Source: Pseudothioclava arenosa
Lineage (GTDB): Bacteria > Pseudomonadota > Alphaproteobacteria > Rhodobacterales > Rhodobacteraceae
Length of the DNA stretch: 64,000 bases
NCBI RefSeq assembly: GCF_002358085.1
Contig: NZ_NTJD01000008.1
Span: 1-64,000, forward strand
Direction: 5' to 3'
This document shows, piece after piece, positions 8,625 through 28,738 of the stretch. Below the pieces are notes generated by a model. That model was given only the letters and a program-made list of their open reading frames with translations, was not told the DNA's origin and did not search any database. Made by a program: the position numbers and the translations under genes. Position 1 is the stretch's first letter; the number at the start of each line of letters is the position of its first letter.

Positions 8625-9803
8625 TTGCGTAAGCCGGCGTTTCTATTTTCGATTCTGTGTTTTCTGTTGCTGATGGTGGTGCGGACGAAGCCGCCGGGGC
8701 CTTGGGCGCAGACGCAGCTCTTGCTGAGCTATGATGACGGGTTTTCGCGCCGCGCTTTGTTGGGCTGGCTGATCGAGCTGGTGCAGCCGGCGGGGCTTGA
8801 TGAGGCGACCGCGCGGATGATCTGCCTGATCGTGACTTTCGCGGGCGGGCTGGCCTTCATGCTTTACGTGCTGCGCGCGCTGGAAGACGTGCCGCGTGCC
8901 TTTGCGTTGGGGGCGGTGGTCGCTACGAGCTTTGGTCTGGCCGAGTTTCTGGGCAATACCGGCTATCTTGAAGGTGCCTATTTCGTGCCCGGCCTGATCG
9001 CACTGGCGCTGCCTGGCGCCGGGCTGGCGAGCGGGGCGGCGATGCTGGCGCTCGGTGCTGTCGGGGTGTTGATCCACGATGCGATGCTGCCGAGCTTTGG
9101 CGTGCTGATCGCGCTGCTTTTGTTCCTGCGCTGGCAGGGGCGGGGGCCTGGCCGGGCGGCCGGGGTGGCGGCGGTGCCGCTCGTGGCTCTGGTGGTGCTG
9201 AGCGCGGCGCTGTTCAAGCTCTCGCCCTCGGGGGCCGAGGCCGAGACGCTGATCGCCGGGGTGTCGGCGCGTGCGCTCGATTACCCGATCGACCCGAAGG
9301 CGGTCGAGGCGGTGCTGCGTTACGGGCCCGGCGAGGGCCCGAGCTACCTGTTCCGCTGGGAGACGCCGTTCTTCTATTTCGAGCGCAATTACGTGCTGCC
9401 GATCGGCTTTGGTTTTCTCGCGCTGGCCTCGGTGCTGATCTGGCGGTTGGGGGCTGGGCTGGGCGCGCTGGCGCGGCTGGCCTGCGTCTTGGCGGCACTG
9501 GCGCCGGCCACGTTGATGCTGGTGGCGTTCGACCTGTCGCGGCTGATGGGGTTCGCGGTGCTGCAGGCGATCCTGGTGATCGCGATCTTGCTGCGCGAAC
9601 ACCCGCCCGCGCGAGAGGCCCTGCCGCGCCTTGTCACCGAGGCCTGGGTCGTGGCGCTGATGGCGGCGAATGTGTTCGTGTCCTGGCCTGCCTTCAACCG
9701 TGGTGGCGAGTATTCGGCGCATCTTCCGGCCGGGCTGATTGAGACCCAGCGCTGGGGCCTGAGCATGGAAGAACAGCTGAAAATCCCGCCGCGCCAGTAT
9801 TGA
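8625..9803 (+). CDS. Polytopic membrane protein of unknown function
   Basis: This 392-residue protein is strongly hydrophobic, with about nine or ten predicted membrane helices beginning at residue 5. A short DDGFSRRALLGWL segment lies after the first helix and a soluble loop with EGPSYLFRWETPFFYFERN near the middle. The acidic-aromatic first loop and multi-helix layout recall polysaccharide-synthesis membrane proteins or GT-C glycosyltransferases, but no catalytic signature is clear. The start is TTG at 8625, chosen because a GGGGCAGG ribosome-binding site precedes it; no ATG is well placed. It lies between tRNA-Trp and secE, where no gene is expected, so it is an insertion into a conserved cluster. 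Confidence 0.65.
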   Translation: MRKPAFLFSILCFLLLMVVRTKPPGPWAQTQLLLSYDDGFSRRALLGWLIELVQPAGLDEATARMICLIVTFAGGLAFMLYVLRALEDVPRAFALGAVVATSFGLAEFLGNTGYLEGAYFVPGLIALALPGAGLASGAAMLALGAVGVLIHDAMLPSFGVLIALLLFLRWQGRGPGRAAGVAAVPLVALVVLSAALFKLSPSGAEAETLIAGVSARALDYPIDPKAVEAVLRYGPGEGPSYLFRWETPFFYFERNYVLPIGFGFLALASVLIWRLGAGLGALARLACVLAALAPATLMLVAFDLSRLMGFAVLQAILVIAILLREHPPAREALPRLVTEAWVVALMAANVFVSWPAFNRGGEYSAHLPAGLIETQRWGLSMEEQLKIPPRQY

Positions 9804-9906
9804 GCGACGAAATCGGGCCATATCTCTTGAAATCGCGGGGCGAAGCAAGTAACTGACCGCGACGCGCCAACGGCCGAGCCGTGGGCGATAGCAAAGGATG
9901 ACGAGC

Positions 9907-10089
9907 ATGGCGAACCCCCTTCAGTTCCTTCAGCAGGTGCGCTCGGAAGCGGGCAAGATCTCCTGGCCCTCGCGCCGCGAGGTGCTGGTGACCACCGGCA
10001 TGGTGCTGGCGATGGCGGCGCTGACCTCGGCCTTCTTCGCGCTGGTCGACTGGGTGATCCGCACCGGCGTGGCCGCGATCATCGGCTGA
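9907..10089 (+). CDS. secE: Preprotein translocase subunit SecE
   Basis: This 60-residue single-pass protein is the SecE subunit that clamps SecY in the translocon. The amphipathic N-terminal helix contains the signature QQVRSEAGKISWPSRREV, followed by one membrane helix (about residues 30-55). It is the short, one-helix form common in alphaproteobacteria. I prefer the ATG at 9907 over that at 9898: the AAAGG ribosome-binding site ends right at 9898, but is well spaced for 9907. It precedes nusG, the usual pairing. Confidence 0.95.
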   Translation: MANPLQFLQQVRSEAGKISWPSRREVLVTTGMVLAMAALTSAFFALVDWVIRTGVAAIIG

Positions 10090-10127
10090 CCGCCAGCCTC
10101 TGCGGCCCCGGAAACGGGGCTTGGGCC

Positions 10128-10156
10128 TTGAAATCATTGGGGCCAGGCGTTAATGG
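10128..10156 (+). promoter_or_regulatory. Possible nusG promoter
   Basis: TTGAAA (10128-10133), 17 bp, TAATGG (10151-10156). It fits the spacing seen at the other promoters here but lies upstream of the hairpin at 10178, which would put that hairpin in the nusG leader. Weak on its own. Confidence 0.3.
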
Positions 10157-10177
10157 GGCGGGACTTACCCGGGGCCG

Positions 10178-10210
10178 GCGTGCATCGATTCGGATTGCAC
10201 GCTGTTTTTT
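10178..10210 (+). terminator. Terminator or attenuator between secE and nusG
   Basis: GCGTGCA pairs with TGCACGC across an 11-nt loop, followed by TGTTTTTT. It lies 80 nt upstream of nusG, so it could end the secE transcript or attenuate read-through. Confidence 0.6.
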
Positions 10211-10291
10211 GTTCTGGGCGCTGCGGGGTAACCCGTTGGCTTAATTGGAATTTTGGCGGGGCTTCCGCACAGACAGAGGGCTGAGGCAGGC

Positions 10292-10831
10292 ATGGCGAAG
10301 CGTTGGTATTCGGTGAGCGTTCTCTCGAACTTCGAGAAGAAGGTGGCCGAGCAAATCCGTCAGTCGGTTGCCGAGAAGGGCCTCGAGGATGAGATCGAGG
10401 AAGTTCTCGTCCCGACCGAAGAAGTGATCGAAGTGCGTCGCGGCAAGAAAGTGACCTCGGAGCGTCGCTTCATGCCGGGCTACGTGCTCGTGCGGATGGA
10501 CATGACCGATCGGGGCTATCACCTGATTACCTCGATCAACCGCGTCACCGGCTTCCTGGGCCCGCAAGGCCGCCCGATGCCGATGCGCGATGCGGAAGTG
10601 AACGCGATTCTGAACCGCGTCGATGAATCGGGCGAGGCGCCTGCGCCGCGCAGCCTGATCACCTTCGAGGTGGGCGAAAACGTGAGCGTGACCGACGGGC
10701 CCTTCGAGGGCTTCTCGGGCATGGTCGAGGAAGTCGACGAGGCCTCGGGCCGCCTGAAGGTCACGGTGTCGATCTTCGGCCGTCCGACCCCGGTCGAACT
10801 GGAATTCACTCAGGTGCAGAAAACCGCCTGA
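10292..10831 (+). CDS. nusG: Transcription termination/antitermination factor NusG
   Basis: This 179-residue protein has an N-terminal NGN domain (AKRWYSVSVLSNFEKKVAE at residue 2 onward, then RFMPGYVLV) that binds the RNA polymerase clamp. The C-terminal KOW domain (VSVTDGPFEGFSGMVEEVD, about residues 130-150) contacts Rho or S10/NusE. The ATG at 10292 gives the conserved MAKRWYSV start; the open frame extends upstream without homology. Its partner S10 is encoded at 27685 in the same super-cluster. Confidence 0.97.
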   Translation: MAKRWYSVSVLSNFEKKVAEQIRQSVAEKGLEDEIEEVLVPTEEVIEVRRGKKVTSERRFMPGYVLVRMDMTDRGYHLITSINRVTGFLGPQGRPMPMRDAEVNAILNRVDESGEAPAPRSLITFEVGENVSVTDGPFEGFSGMVEEVDEASGRLKVTVSIFGRPTPVELEFTQVQKTA

Positions 10832-10925
10832 GTGGTGAGCCGTGGGAGGCGAGGGGTACGCCCCGGACCGAACCACTAAACTTCTCGTCCCCTTCGGGAC
10901 GTGACAGTGAAAAGGAGAAGGCCAG

Positions 10926-11378
10926 ATGGCCAAGAAAGTCATTGGGCAGCTCAAGCTGCAAATCGCCGCCGGTTCGGCGAACCCGTCCCCGCCGGTCGGT
11001 CCCGCGCTCGGTCAGCGCGGCATCAACATCATGGAATTCTGCAAGGCGTTCAACGCCAAGACGCAGGAGATGGACAAGGCCGCCAAGATCCCGACCATCA
11101 TCACCTACTACGCCGACAAGTCGTTCACCTTCGAGATCAAGTCGCCGACCGCGTCTTACTTCCTGAAGCAAGCGGCTGGCCTGAAGCCGGTTGGCAAGCG
11201 CAACCGCCCGAAAGGCTCGACCAAGCCGGGCCGCGAAGTGGCTGGCTACGTGACCGCCGCTCAGGTGCGCGAGATCGCTGAAGCGAAGATGAAAGACCTG
11301 AACGCCGTCGATATCGAAGGCGCGATGAACATCATCCTCGGCTCGGCGAAGTCGATCGGTATCGAGGTGAAAGGGTAA
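10926..11378 (+). CDS. rplK: 50S ribosomal protein L11
   Basis: A 150-residue L11. It binds the GTPase-associated centre of 23S rRNA and is needed for stringent-factor activation. The N-terminal [19 protein letters not shown] proline-rich segment, where thiostrepton-type drugs act, is intact. The C-terminal rRNA-binding domain ends KSIGIEVKG. An AAAGGAG ribosome-binding site precedes the start. The rplA start follows 3 nt after the stop, so the two are a transcription unit. In E. coli L1 represses this pair; no obvious L1 mimic was found here. Confidence 0.97.
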   Translation: MAKKVIGQLKLQIAAGSANPSPPVGPALGQRGINIMEFCKAFNAKTQEMDKAAKIPTIITYYADKSFTFEIKSPTASYFLKQAAGLKPVGKRNRPKGSTKPGREVAGYVTAAQVREIAEAKMKDLNAVDIEGAMNIILGSAKSIGIEVKG

Positions 11379-11381
11379 GTC

Positions 11382-12080
11382 ATGGCCAAGCTCGGTAAAC
11401 GTACGAAGGCCGCCCGCGCCGCCTTCGAAGGCAAAGAAAACCTCTCGGTCGAAGAAGCTGTCGCGCTGATCAAGGCGTCGGCCACCGCGAAATTCGACGA
11501 GACCCTCGAAATCGCGATGAACCTGGGCGTTGACCCGCGCCACGCCGACCAGATGGTCCGCGGCGTTGTTCAGCTGCCGAACGGCACCGGTAAAACCGTC
11601 CGCGTCGCCGTTTTCGCCCGCGGCCCGAAAGCCGAAGAAGCGAAAGCTGCTGGTGCTGACATCGTGGGCGCCGAAGACCTGATGGAAACCATCCTCGGCG
11701 GCAAGATCGAGTTCGATCGCTGCATCGCCACCCCGGACATGATGCCCGTCGTCGGCCGTCTGGGTAAGGTTCTCGGCCCGCGCAACCTGATGCCGAACCC
11801 GAAGGTTGGCACCGTGACCATGGACGTCGCCAACGCCGTTGCCGCGGCCAAGGGCGGTGAAGTCCAGTTCAAGGTCGAAAAAGCCGGTGTGATCCACGGC
11901 GGTATCGGCAAGGTGTCGTTCACCGACGAGCAACTGGCTCAGAACGTGCGTGCCTTCGTCGAAGCGGTTTCGAAAGCGAAACCGACCGGCGCCAAGGGCA
12001 CCTACCTGAAGAAAGTCTCGCTCAGCTCGACCATGGGCCCGGGCGTGTCGCTGGACCTGACCTCGGCCACGGCGAACTGA
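11382..12080 (+). CDS. rplA: 50S ribosomal protein L1
   Basis: A 232-residue L1, the mobile stalk protein that guides deacylated tRNA out of the E site. Family blocks are visible: [10 protein letters not shown] at the start, [20 protein letters not shown] with [12 protein letters not shown], and the PNPKVGTVT segment before the C-terminal half. The length is normal. It is directly downstream of rplK and is followed by a strong terminator (12103-12125), closing the L11-L1 unit. Confidence 0.97.
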   Translation: MAKLGKRTKAARAAFEGKENLSVEEAVALIKASATAKFDETLEIAMNLGVDPRHADQMVRGVVQLPNGTGKTVRVAVFARGPKAEEAKAAGADIVGAEDLMETILGGKIEFDRCIATPDMMPVVGRLGKVLGPRNLMPNPKVGTVTMDVANAVAAAKGGEVQFKVEKAGVIHGGIGKVSFTDEQLAQNVRAFVEAVSKAKPTGAKGTYLKKVSLSSTMGPGVSLDLTSATAN

Positions 12081-12102
12081 TCTTCGGACATCGTTACGGA
12101 AA

Positions 12103-12125
12103 GGCGGGCTTCGGCCCGCCTTTTT
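12103..12125 (+). terminator. Terminator after rplA
   Basis: GGCGGGC, loop TTCG, GCCCGCC, then TTTTT. A UUCG-type tetraloop hairpin directly after the L11-L1 unit. Confidence 0.9.
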
Positions 12126-12198
12126 GCGTTTCCGCTCGGATGACGTTGCGGCGCGGCACGGAATTTTCCCGTTCGGACAAGAAATTGCCGCGGGCCTC

Positions 12199-12227
12199 TT
12201 CACACCCGGCTGAAAACAGGCTAAAGG
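12199..12227 (+). promoter_or_regulatory. Putative promoter of rplJL-rpoBC
   Basis: TTCACA (12199-12204), 17 bp, TAAAGG (12222-12227). It is the best-spaced candidate in the 384-nt gap between rplA and rplJ, and would give a leader of about 230 nt. Confidence 0.4.
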
Positions 12228-12464
12228 CCCCACTCGTTCCGGCGGTGGCGCTAGCGTTGCCGCCGGATCGATTCGTCCGAGACGGTGGGTGGGCCTGGCC
12301 CATAATTCCTGCCTGAGACGGGAAGGACCAGATTTCTACGGGTGGCACAGCAGTGCATTTCCCGCGGCGATTTTGGACGGACCCGTGTGCGGACCCCGAT
12401 GTCGGGGCCTTTGGTCCCGGCGAAATGAGCCGGAGGGTCAAACCTCCCTACTTGGAGTGTAACT
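12228..12464 (+). ncRNA. Candidate L10-L12 autoregulatory leader
   Basis: This gene-free stretch before rplJ holds several short GC-rich inverted segments (CGGACCCGTGTGCGGACCC, CCCCGATGTCGGGG, GGAGGGTCAAACCTCC), the last just upstream of the GTG start. Many bacteria regulate this operon by L10/L12 binding to a kink-turn in such a leader. Placing the leader here is inference from position; I did not identify the kink-turn itself. Confidence 0.45.
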
Positions 12465-12977
12465 GTGGATAGAGCCCAAAAAGAGAAAGTGGTCGAGGAA
12501 CTCGGCCAGATCTTCGCAAGCTCTGGCGTCGTGGTGGTTGCCCACTACGAAGGCATGACGGTTGCTGAAATGCAGGATCTGCGGGCTCGCATGCGCGAAG
12601 CCGGCGGTTCGGTCCGCGTTGCCAAGAACAAGCTCGCCAAGATCGCCCTGCAAGATCAGCCCTGCGCCAGCATTGCTGATTACCTGACGGGCATGACCGT
12701 GCTTTCCTATTCGGAAGACCCTGTCGCTGCGGCGAAAGTGGTCGATGCCTATGCCAAGGCGAACGAGAAGTTCAAAATCCTTGGCGGCTCGATGGGTGAG
12801 ACGGCTCTGGATCAAGCCGGTGTTAAAGCCGTCGCTCAAATGCCGTCGCGTGAAGAGCTCATCGCTCAGATCGTGTCGTGCATCGGTGCGCCTGCTTCGA
12901 ACATTGCCGGTGCGATCGGCGCGCCTGCTTCGAACATCGCGAGCATCCTTTCGACCATCGAAGAGAAAGCTGCTTAA
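12465..12977 (+). CDS. rplJ: 50S ribosomal protein L10
   Basis: A 170-residue L10. It anchors the L12 stalk to 23S rRNA. The start is GTG, with TTGGAG well placed upstream; the protein begins [17 protein letters not shown]. The C-terminal helix that carries L12 dimers includes an 11-residue tandem duplication, [11 protein letters not shown] followed by [11 protein letters not shown], encoded by a 33-bp repeat (12882-12947). rplL follows after 65 nt. Confidence 0.97.
   Translation: MDRAQKEKVVEELGQIFASSGVVVVAHYEGMTVAEMQDLRARMREAGGSVRVAKNKLAKIALQDQPCASIADYLTGMTVLSYSEDPVAAAKVVDAYAKANEKFKILGGSMGETALDQAGVKAVAQMPSREELIAQIVSCIGAPASNIAGAIGAPASNIASILSTIEEKAA
12882..12947 (+). repeat. 33-bp tandem duplication inside rplJ
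   Basis: Two adjoining 33-bp units starting at 12882 and 12915, each beginning ATCGG(T/C)GCGCCTGCTTCGAA. They encode the repeated IGAPASNIA block in the L12-binding end of L10. Confidence 0.85.
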
Positions 12978-13042
12978 GCAACTGACTGTGCCTGCGTGGG
13001 TGTGATGCCCGACGTTGGAAACCCAAATTAGGAACTGGAAAA

Positions 13043-13414
13043 ATGGCTGATCTGAAAAAACTCGCCGAAGAAATCGTCGCTCTGACGCTTCTCGAAGCTC
13101 AAGAGCTGAAGAACATCCTGAAAGAAGAATACGGCATCGAGCCGGCCGCCGGTGGCGCCGTCATGATGGCCGGCCCGGCCGCTGCTGCGGAAGCCGTCGA
13201 AGAGAAAGACGAATTCGACGTCGTTCTGGTTGACGCTGGTGCCAACAAAATCAACGTCATCAAAGAAGTCCGCGCCATCACCGGCCTGGGCCTGAAAGAA
13301 GCCAAGGACCTCGTTGAGGCCGGTGGCAAAGTGAAAGAAGGCGCGGCCAAGGCCGAAGCCGAAGAAATCAAGGGCAAGCTGGAAGCCGCTGGCGCGAAAG
13401 TCGAGCTCAAGTAA
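13043..13414 (+). CDS. rplL: 50S ribosomal protein L7/L12
   Basis: A 123-residue L7/L12. The N-terminal dimerization helices ([19 protein letters not shown]) and the Ala-rich hinge near residues 32-52 are present. The C-terminal factor-binding domain contains [13 protein letters not shown] and [15 protein letters not shown]. It recruits EF-Tu, EF-G and IF2 to the ribosome. An AACTGGAAAA segment precedes the ATG. The rpoB gene follows after 242 nt; a GC hairpin (TGGCTGGGTC... /...GGGCCCAGCC) in that spacer may attenuate read-through to rpoBC. Confidence 0.97.
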   Translation: MADLKKLAEEIVALTLLEAQELKNILKEEYGIEPAAGGAVMMAGPAAAAEAVEEKDEFDVVLVDAGANKINVIKEVRAITGLGLKEAKDLVEAGGKVKEGAAKAEAEEIKGKLEAAGAKVELK

Positions 13415-13656
13415 TCGAAACGGGTGCGCTTGCATCCGTTCTGACAAAACTGGCTGGGTCCGGGGCATTCCCGGGCCCAGCCGAACCTGTCTCGGAGAGG
13501 GCTTTGGCCTGAAGCCTTCTCCAAGGCGGCGTTCGCGGTTCGGGAAGCCCTCGGTGGGACGAGGGCATGAATGGAACCGCCCCCCTTATCGCCAGACGCC
13601 GCGCAATGGGCCCCGACATTGTGCCGCACGCGAAAAGACGAAAGGTGACGACGAGC

Positions 13657-17793
<4,137 letters not shown>

Positions 17794-17801
17794 GGGCTTA
17801 G

Positions 17802-22073
<4,272 letters not shown>

Positions 22074-22091
22074 TCTCGGACACGGACTTGA

Positions 22092-22117
22092 AAGGCCCCG
22101 CTTCGGCGGGGCCTTTT
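22092..22117 (+). terminator. Terminator after rpoC
   Basis: AAAGGCCCCGC, TTCG loop, GCGGGGCC, TTTT. It ends the rplJL-rpoBC unit. Confidence 0.92.
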
Positions 22118-22212
22118 CACATTCGGGCGTGGCGCTGCCGCGGCCTCTGGTGCAGGCGCCCCGGCCCATGCAAAGATGCGCGCAACTCGACGCGCCTGAC
22201 AGGAGAGACCCG

Positions 22213-22923
22213 ATGAAATTGCGCCGCCTTTCGCTTGGACTGACCCTCGCCGCCCTCGCGCTTCCGGCGCTGGCCGGACCTTTCGCTGACAGCGAGGCGC
22301 AGCTGCGCAAGGTCTATGGCGCCTATCGCGCCGCGCTGTTCCTGAGCAATCAGGGCAAGGGGCCCGAAACCGCCGAGGCGCTGGCCAAGTTCGAGATGGG
22401 CTGGGGCAAGATCACTTCGGAGTGGGAGGCCGCCGCGCCGCCGCAATATGCCGACGATCCGGCCCTGCCGATGACCCTCGCTATGGTGACCGGGCTGATC
22501 GTCAAGGCGCAGGGCGAGGTGGATGCCGGGCATCTGCCCGAGGCGCATGAAACGCTGGAGGCGGTGCGCGACGAGATCGGCGGGTTGCACCTGCGCAACG
22601 GGGTGATCGGTTTCTCCGACCGGATGAACGCCTATCACGCCGCGATGGAGCATGTTCTGGCCAACGATTATGCGGCGCTGGGTGAGGCGGGCAAGCTGCG
22701 CGCGGCGGGCGATGCGGCGCTGCTCGACCACCTCGTTCAAGAGATCCTCGCGCATCCCGCGCCCGAGGCAGGCGACCCGGCCTATGGCCCGCTGGTCGAG
22801 GAGTTCGCGGCCTCGGTTGCTGCCTTCAAGGCGGCGGCGGAGACCGGCGAGATCGGCGCGGTGACCTCCGCGCAAAAGGCGCTCAAGATGCCCTATGCCA
22901 AGCTCTTCGCAAAGTTCGGCTGA
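22213..22923 (+). CDS. Exported helical protein of unknown function
   Basis: A 236-residue protein with a clear signal peptide (basic KLRR, a hydrophobic core, LPALA, cleavage after about residue 21). The mature part is nearly all alpha-helical, with paired segments beginning AQLRKVYGAYRAALF and GFSDRMNAYHAAMEH. No CXXCH or other cofactor motif was found. The recurring His/Glu/Met residues on helices are compatible with a helical-bundle metal or ligand binder (imelysin-like or cytochrome c'-like folds), but nothing confirms it. A GGAGAG ribosome-binding site precedes the ATG. It lies alone between the rpoC terminator and the str promoter, interrupting an otherwise conserved junction. Confidence 0.65.
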   Translation: MKLRRLSLGLTLAALALPALAGPFADSEAQLRKVYGAYRAALFLSNQGKGPETAEALAKFEMGWGKITSEWEAAAPPQYADDPALPMTLAMVTGLIVKAQGEVDAGHLPEAHETLEAVRDEIGGLHLRNGVIGFSDRMNAYHAAMEHVLANDYAALGEAGKLRAAGDAALLDHLVQEILAHPAPEAGDPAYGPLVEEFAASVAAFKAAAETGEIGAVTSAQKALKMPYAKLFAKFG

Positions 22924-22984
22924 GCCGGCTCTGTAACGCCCCGATGAAGATTGCGCGCAGGGCCCGGCCTGAGGGCCCGCGCTG

Positions 22985-23013
22985 TTGACATCCCGGGCGA
23001 CTCCCCATATAGC
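22985..23013 (+). promoter_or_regulatory. Promoter of the str unit (rpsL-rpsG-fusA-tuf)
   Basis: TTGACA (22985-22990), 17 bp, TATAGC (23008-23013). It is the closest to consensus in the window and would start an RNA near 23020. Confidence 0.7.
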
Positions 23014-23239
23014 GCGCGCATCCCAACGGGCGGAGTCCGTCCGGCGGGGAGACGAAACTCAGTGATCACGATCCGGGCAATCCACCCTGGTCCTCTGGCT
23101 TTCAACGCATTCGGCCCCGGCTTCGCGGCAGGGGAGGGGTGCGATTTGGCGTTTTTCGCGAATGGGCGCGGAACGTCGTCGAGAAGTGGCGCTGTCGGGG
23201 ACGACGGCGAGTATTGACAACAGCAAACGGGGAACCGGT
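23014..23239 (+). other. Leader of the str unit, no gene seen
   Basis: About 220 nt between the promoter and rpsL. It contains GC-rich self-complementary stretches (GGCGGAGTCCGTCC; GGCCCCGGCTTCG) but no conserved reading frame. A second, weaker TTGACA lies near 23214, without a convincing -10 box. In E. coli S7 controls this operon internally; no such site was recognised here. Confidence 0.4.
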
Positions 23240-23611
23240 ATGCCTACCATCCAACAGCTGATCCGCAAACCGCGGCAGCCCAAGGTGCAGCGCAGCAAAT
23301 CGCAGCACCTCCAGCAGTGCCCGCAGAAGCGCGGCGTCTGCACCCGCGTCTACACCACGACGCCGAAGAAACCGAACTCGGCTATGCGTAAGGTCGCCAA
23401 AGTGCGCCTGACCAACGGCTTCGAGGTCATCTCCTACATCCCGGGCGAAAAGCACAACCTGCAGGAGCACTCTGTTGTGCTCATCCGCGGCGGCCGTGTG
23501 AAAGACCTTCCGGGTGTCCGTTACCACATCCTGCGCGGTGTGCTGGATACCCAAGGTGTTAAAGATCGTCGTCAACGCCGTTCGAAATACGGCGCGAAGC
23601 GTCCGAAATAA
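23240..23611 (+). CDS. rpsL: 30S ribosomal protein S12
   Basis: A 123-residue S12 of the decoding centre. [12 protein letters not shown], containing the Lys43 region, and the [11 protein letters not shown] loop are those of streptomycin-sensitive strains. The start at 23240 gives the conserved [12 protein letters not shown]; 26 upstream in-frame codons are open but not homologous. A GGGGAA segment serves as the ribosome-binding site. rpsG follows after 12 nt. Confidence 0.97.
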   Translation: MPTIQQLIRKPRQPKVQRSKSQHLQQCPQKRGVCTRVYTTTPKKPNSAMRKVAKVRLTNGFEVISYIPGEKHNLQEHSVVLIRGGRVKDLPGVRYHILRGVLDTQGVKDRRQRRSKYGAKRPK

Positions 23612-24094
<483 letters not shown>

Positions 24095-24112
24095 TCAGGA
24101 AGGGACGCCATT

Positions 24113-26230
<2,118 letters not shown>

Positions 26231-26295
26231 GGGAAACCAGGCGTCCGGGGTGACCCCGGGCGCCTGCCTTAGCGCCACACAGACAGGAGGCCATT

Positions 26296-27471
<1,176 letters not shown>

Positions 27472-27482
27472 GCGAAGATTTC

Positions 27483-27502
27483 GCGGGCCTTTCGGGGCCC
27501 GC
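27483..27502 (+). terminator. Hairpin after tuf2
   Basis: GCGGGCC, loop TTTCGG, GGCCCGC. It lacks a T-run, so it may only stabilise or pause the transcript. Confidence 0.45.
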
Positions 27503-27557
27503 GCATGACAGTGCTGAACGAATTTGGATGGTGCGCCGAAAGGCGCGCCATTCGCTC

Positions 27558-27586
27558 TTGACAGACTCAGGTATCCCCCATAGAGG
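27558..27586 (+). promoter_or_regulatory. Promoter of the S10 unit
   Basis: TTGACA (27558-27563), 17 bp, TAGAGG (27581-27586). It lies 98 bp upstream of rpsJ and shares the perfect -35 box with the str promoter. Confidence 0.65.
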
Positions 27587-27643
27587 ACGCGCCTGATCTG
27601 CCAAGATTACTGGTTCGATGCAGGCGCCACATTCGGTGCCGTC

Positions 27644-27675
27644 TGCCTCTCAACCTTAACGCCATGCGAGAGGCA
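27644..27675 (+). promoter_or_regulatory. Hairpin covering the rpsJ ribosome-binding site
   Basis: TGCCTCTC (27644-27651) pairs perfectly with GAGAGGCA (27668-27675). The second arm contains the only SD-like sequence, GAGAGG, before the rpsJ ATG at 27685. Folding would therefore hide the ribosome-binding site, which suggests translational control of the S10 unit. Confidence 0.6.
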
Positions 27676-27684
27676 TGACTGACA

Positions 27685-27993
27685 ATGACTGGTCAAAATA
27701 TCCGCATCCGGCTCAAGGCGTTCGATTACCGCGTGCTGGATGCCAGCACCCAGGAAATCGTGAACACCGCGAAGCGCACGGGTGCTCAGGTGCGCGGGCC
27801 CATCCCGCTGCCGAACAAAATCGAGAAATTCACGGTTCTCCGTGGTCCGCACATCGACAAGAAGTCGCGCGACCAGTGGGAAATCCGCACCCATAAACGT
27901 CTTCTCGACATCGTCGATCCGACCCCGCAGACCGTGGACGCGCTGATGAAGCTCGACCTCGCCGCGGGCGTGGACGTCGAGATCAAAGTCTAA
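27685..27993 (+). CDS. rpsJ: 30S ribosomal protein S10
   Basis: A 102-residue S10, also called NusE, which binds NusB and NusG in antitermination. [14 protein letters not shown] and [23 protein letters not shown] are family blocks. It is the first gene of the S10 unit. Its SD lies in a hairpin arm (27668-27675), and rplC follows after 10 nt. Confidence 0.97.
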   Translation: MTGQNIRIRLKAFDYRVLDASTQEIVNTAKRTGAQVRGPIPLPNKIEKFTVLRGPHIDKKSRDQWEIRTHKRLLDIVDPTPQTVDALMKLDLAAGVDVEIKV

Positions 27994-28003
27994 GGAGGCG
28001 ACG

Positions 28004-28738
28004 ATGCGTTCTGGTGTTATCGCCAAGAAGCTGGGCATGACCCGGCTGTTCCTCGAAGACGGCAAGCAAGTCCCGGTGACGGTGCTGCAACTCGACAACC
28101 TGCAGGTCGTCGCGCAGCGCACCGAAGAGACCGACGGCTACACCGCCGTTCAGCTCGGTGCGGGTGAAGCGAAAGCGAAACGTACCTCGGCCGCGATGCG
28201 TGGTCACTTCGCGAAAGCGAACGTGGCGCCGAAGCGCAAGCTCGCCGAGTTCCGCGTGAGCCCCGACAACCTGATCGAAGTGGGCGCCGAGATCTCGGCC
28301 GAACACTACATCGCCGGTCAGCATGTCGACATCGCCGGCACCTCGATCGGTAAAGGCTTTGCGGGTGTTATGAAGCGCCACAACTTCGGTGGTCTGCGCG
28401 CTTCGCACGGTGTGTCGATCTCGCACCGTTCGCACGGTTCGACCGGTCAGTGTCAGGACCCGGGCCGCGTGTTCAAGGGCAAGAAGATGGCCGGCCACAT
28501 GGGTGCTGTGCGTGTCACCACGCAGAACATCCAGGTCGTCAAGACCGACGCCGAGCGTGGTCTGATCCTGGTCAAAGGGTCGGTTCCGGGCGCCAAGGGC
28601 GGCTGGGTCACCATCAAGGATGCCGTGAAGAAGCCGCTGCCGTCGGACGTTCCGACCCCGGCTGCGCTAAAATCGGCCGCCAAGGAAGAAACCGCTGCTC
28701 CGGTCGAGGAAGTCTCGGCTGAAGGGGGTGAAGCATGA
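28004..28738 (+). CDS. rplC: 50S ribosomal protein L3
   Basis: A 244-residue L3, an early assembly protein near the peptidyl-transferase centre. [16 protein letters not shown] is the family start, and the long loop [21 protein letters not shown] with a modifiable Gln is present. A C-terminal Ala/Glu-rich tail of about 35 residues goes beyond the E. coli length, as in other alphaproteobacteria. It overlaps rplD by 4 nt. Confidence 0.97.
   Translation: MRSGVIAKKLGMTRLFLEDGKQVPVTVLQLDNLQVVAQRTEETDGYTAVQLGAGEAKAKRTSAAMRGHFAKANVAPKRKLAEFRVSPDNLIEVGAEISAEHYIAGQHVDIAGTSIGKGFAGVMKRHNFGGLRASHGVSISHRSHGSTGQCQDPGRVFKGKKMAGHMGAVRVTTQNIQVVKTDAERGLILVKGSVPGAKGGWVTIKDAVKKPLPSDVPTPAALKSAAKEETAAPVEEVSAEGGEA

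Noticed and set aside
8441-8632. An open frame starting inside tRNA-Trp
   Set aside because: It covers the 3' half of the tRNA gene and has no homology.
22951-23217. A short plus-strand frame upstream of rpsL
   Set aside because: It overlaps the str promoter and leader, has no good ribosome-binding site and a composition typical of non-coding GC-rich DNA.
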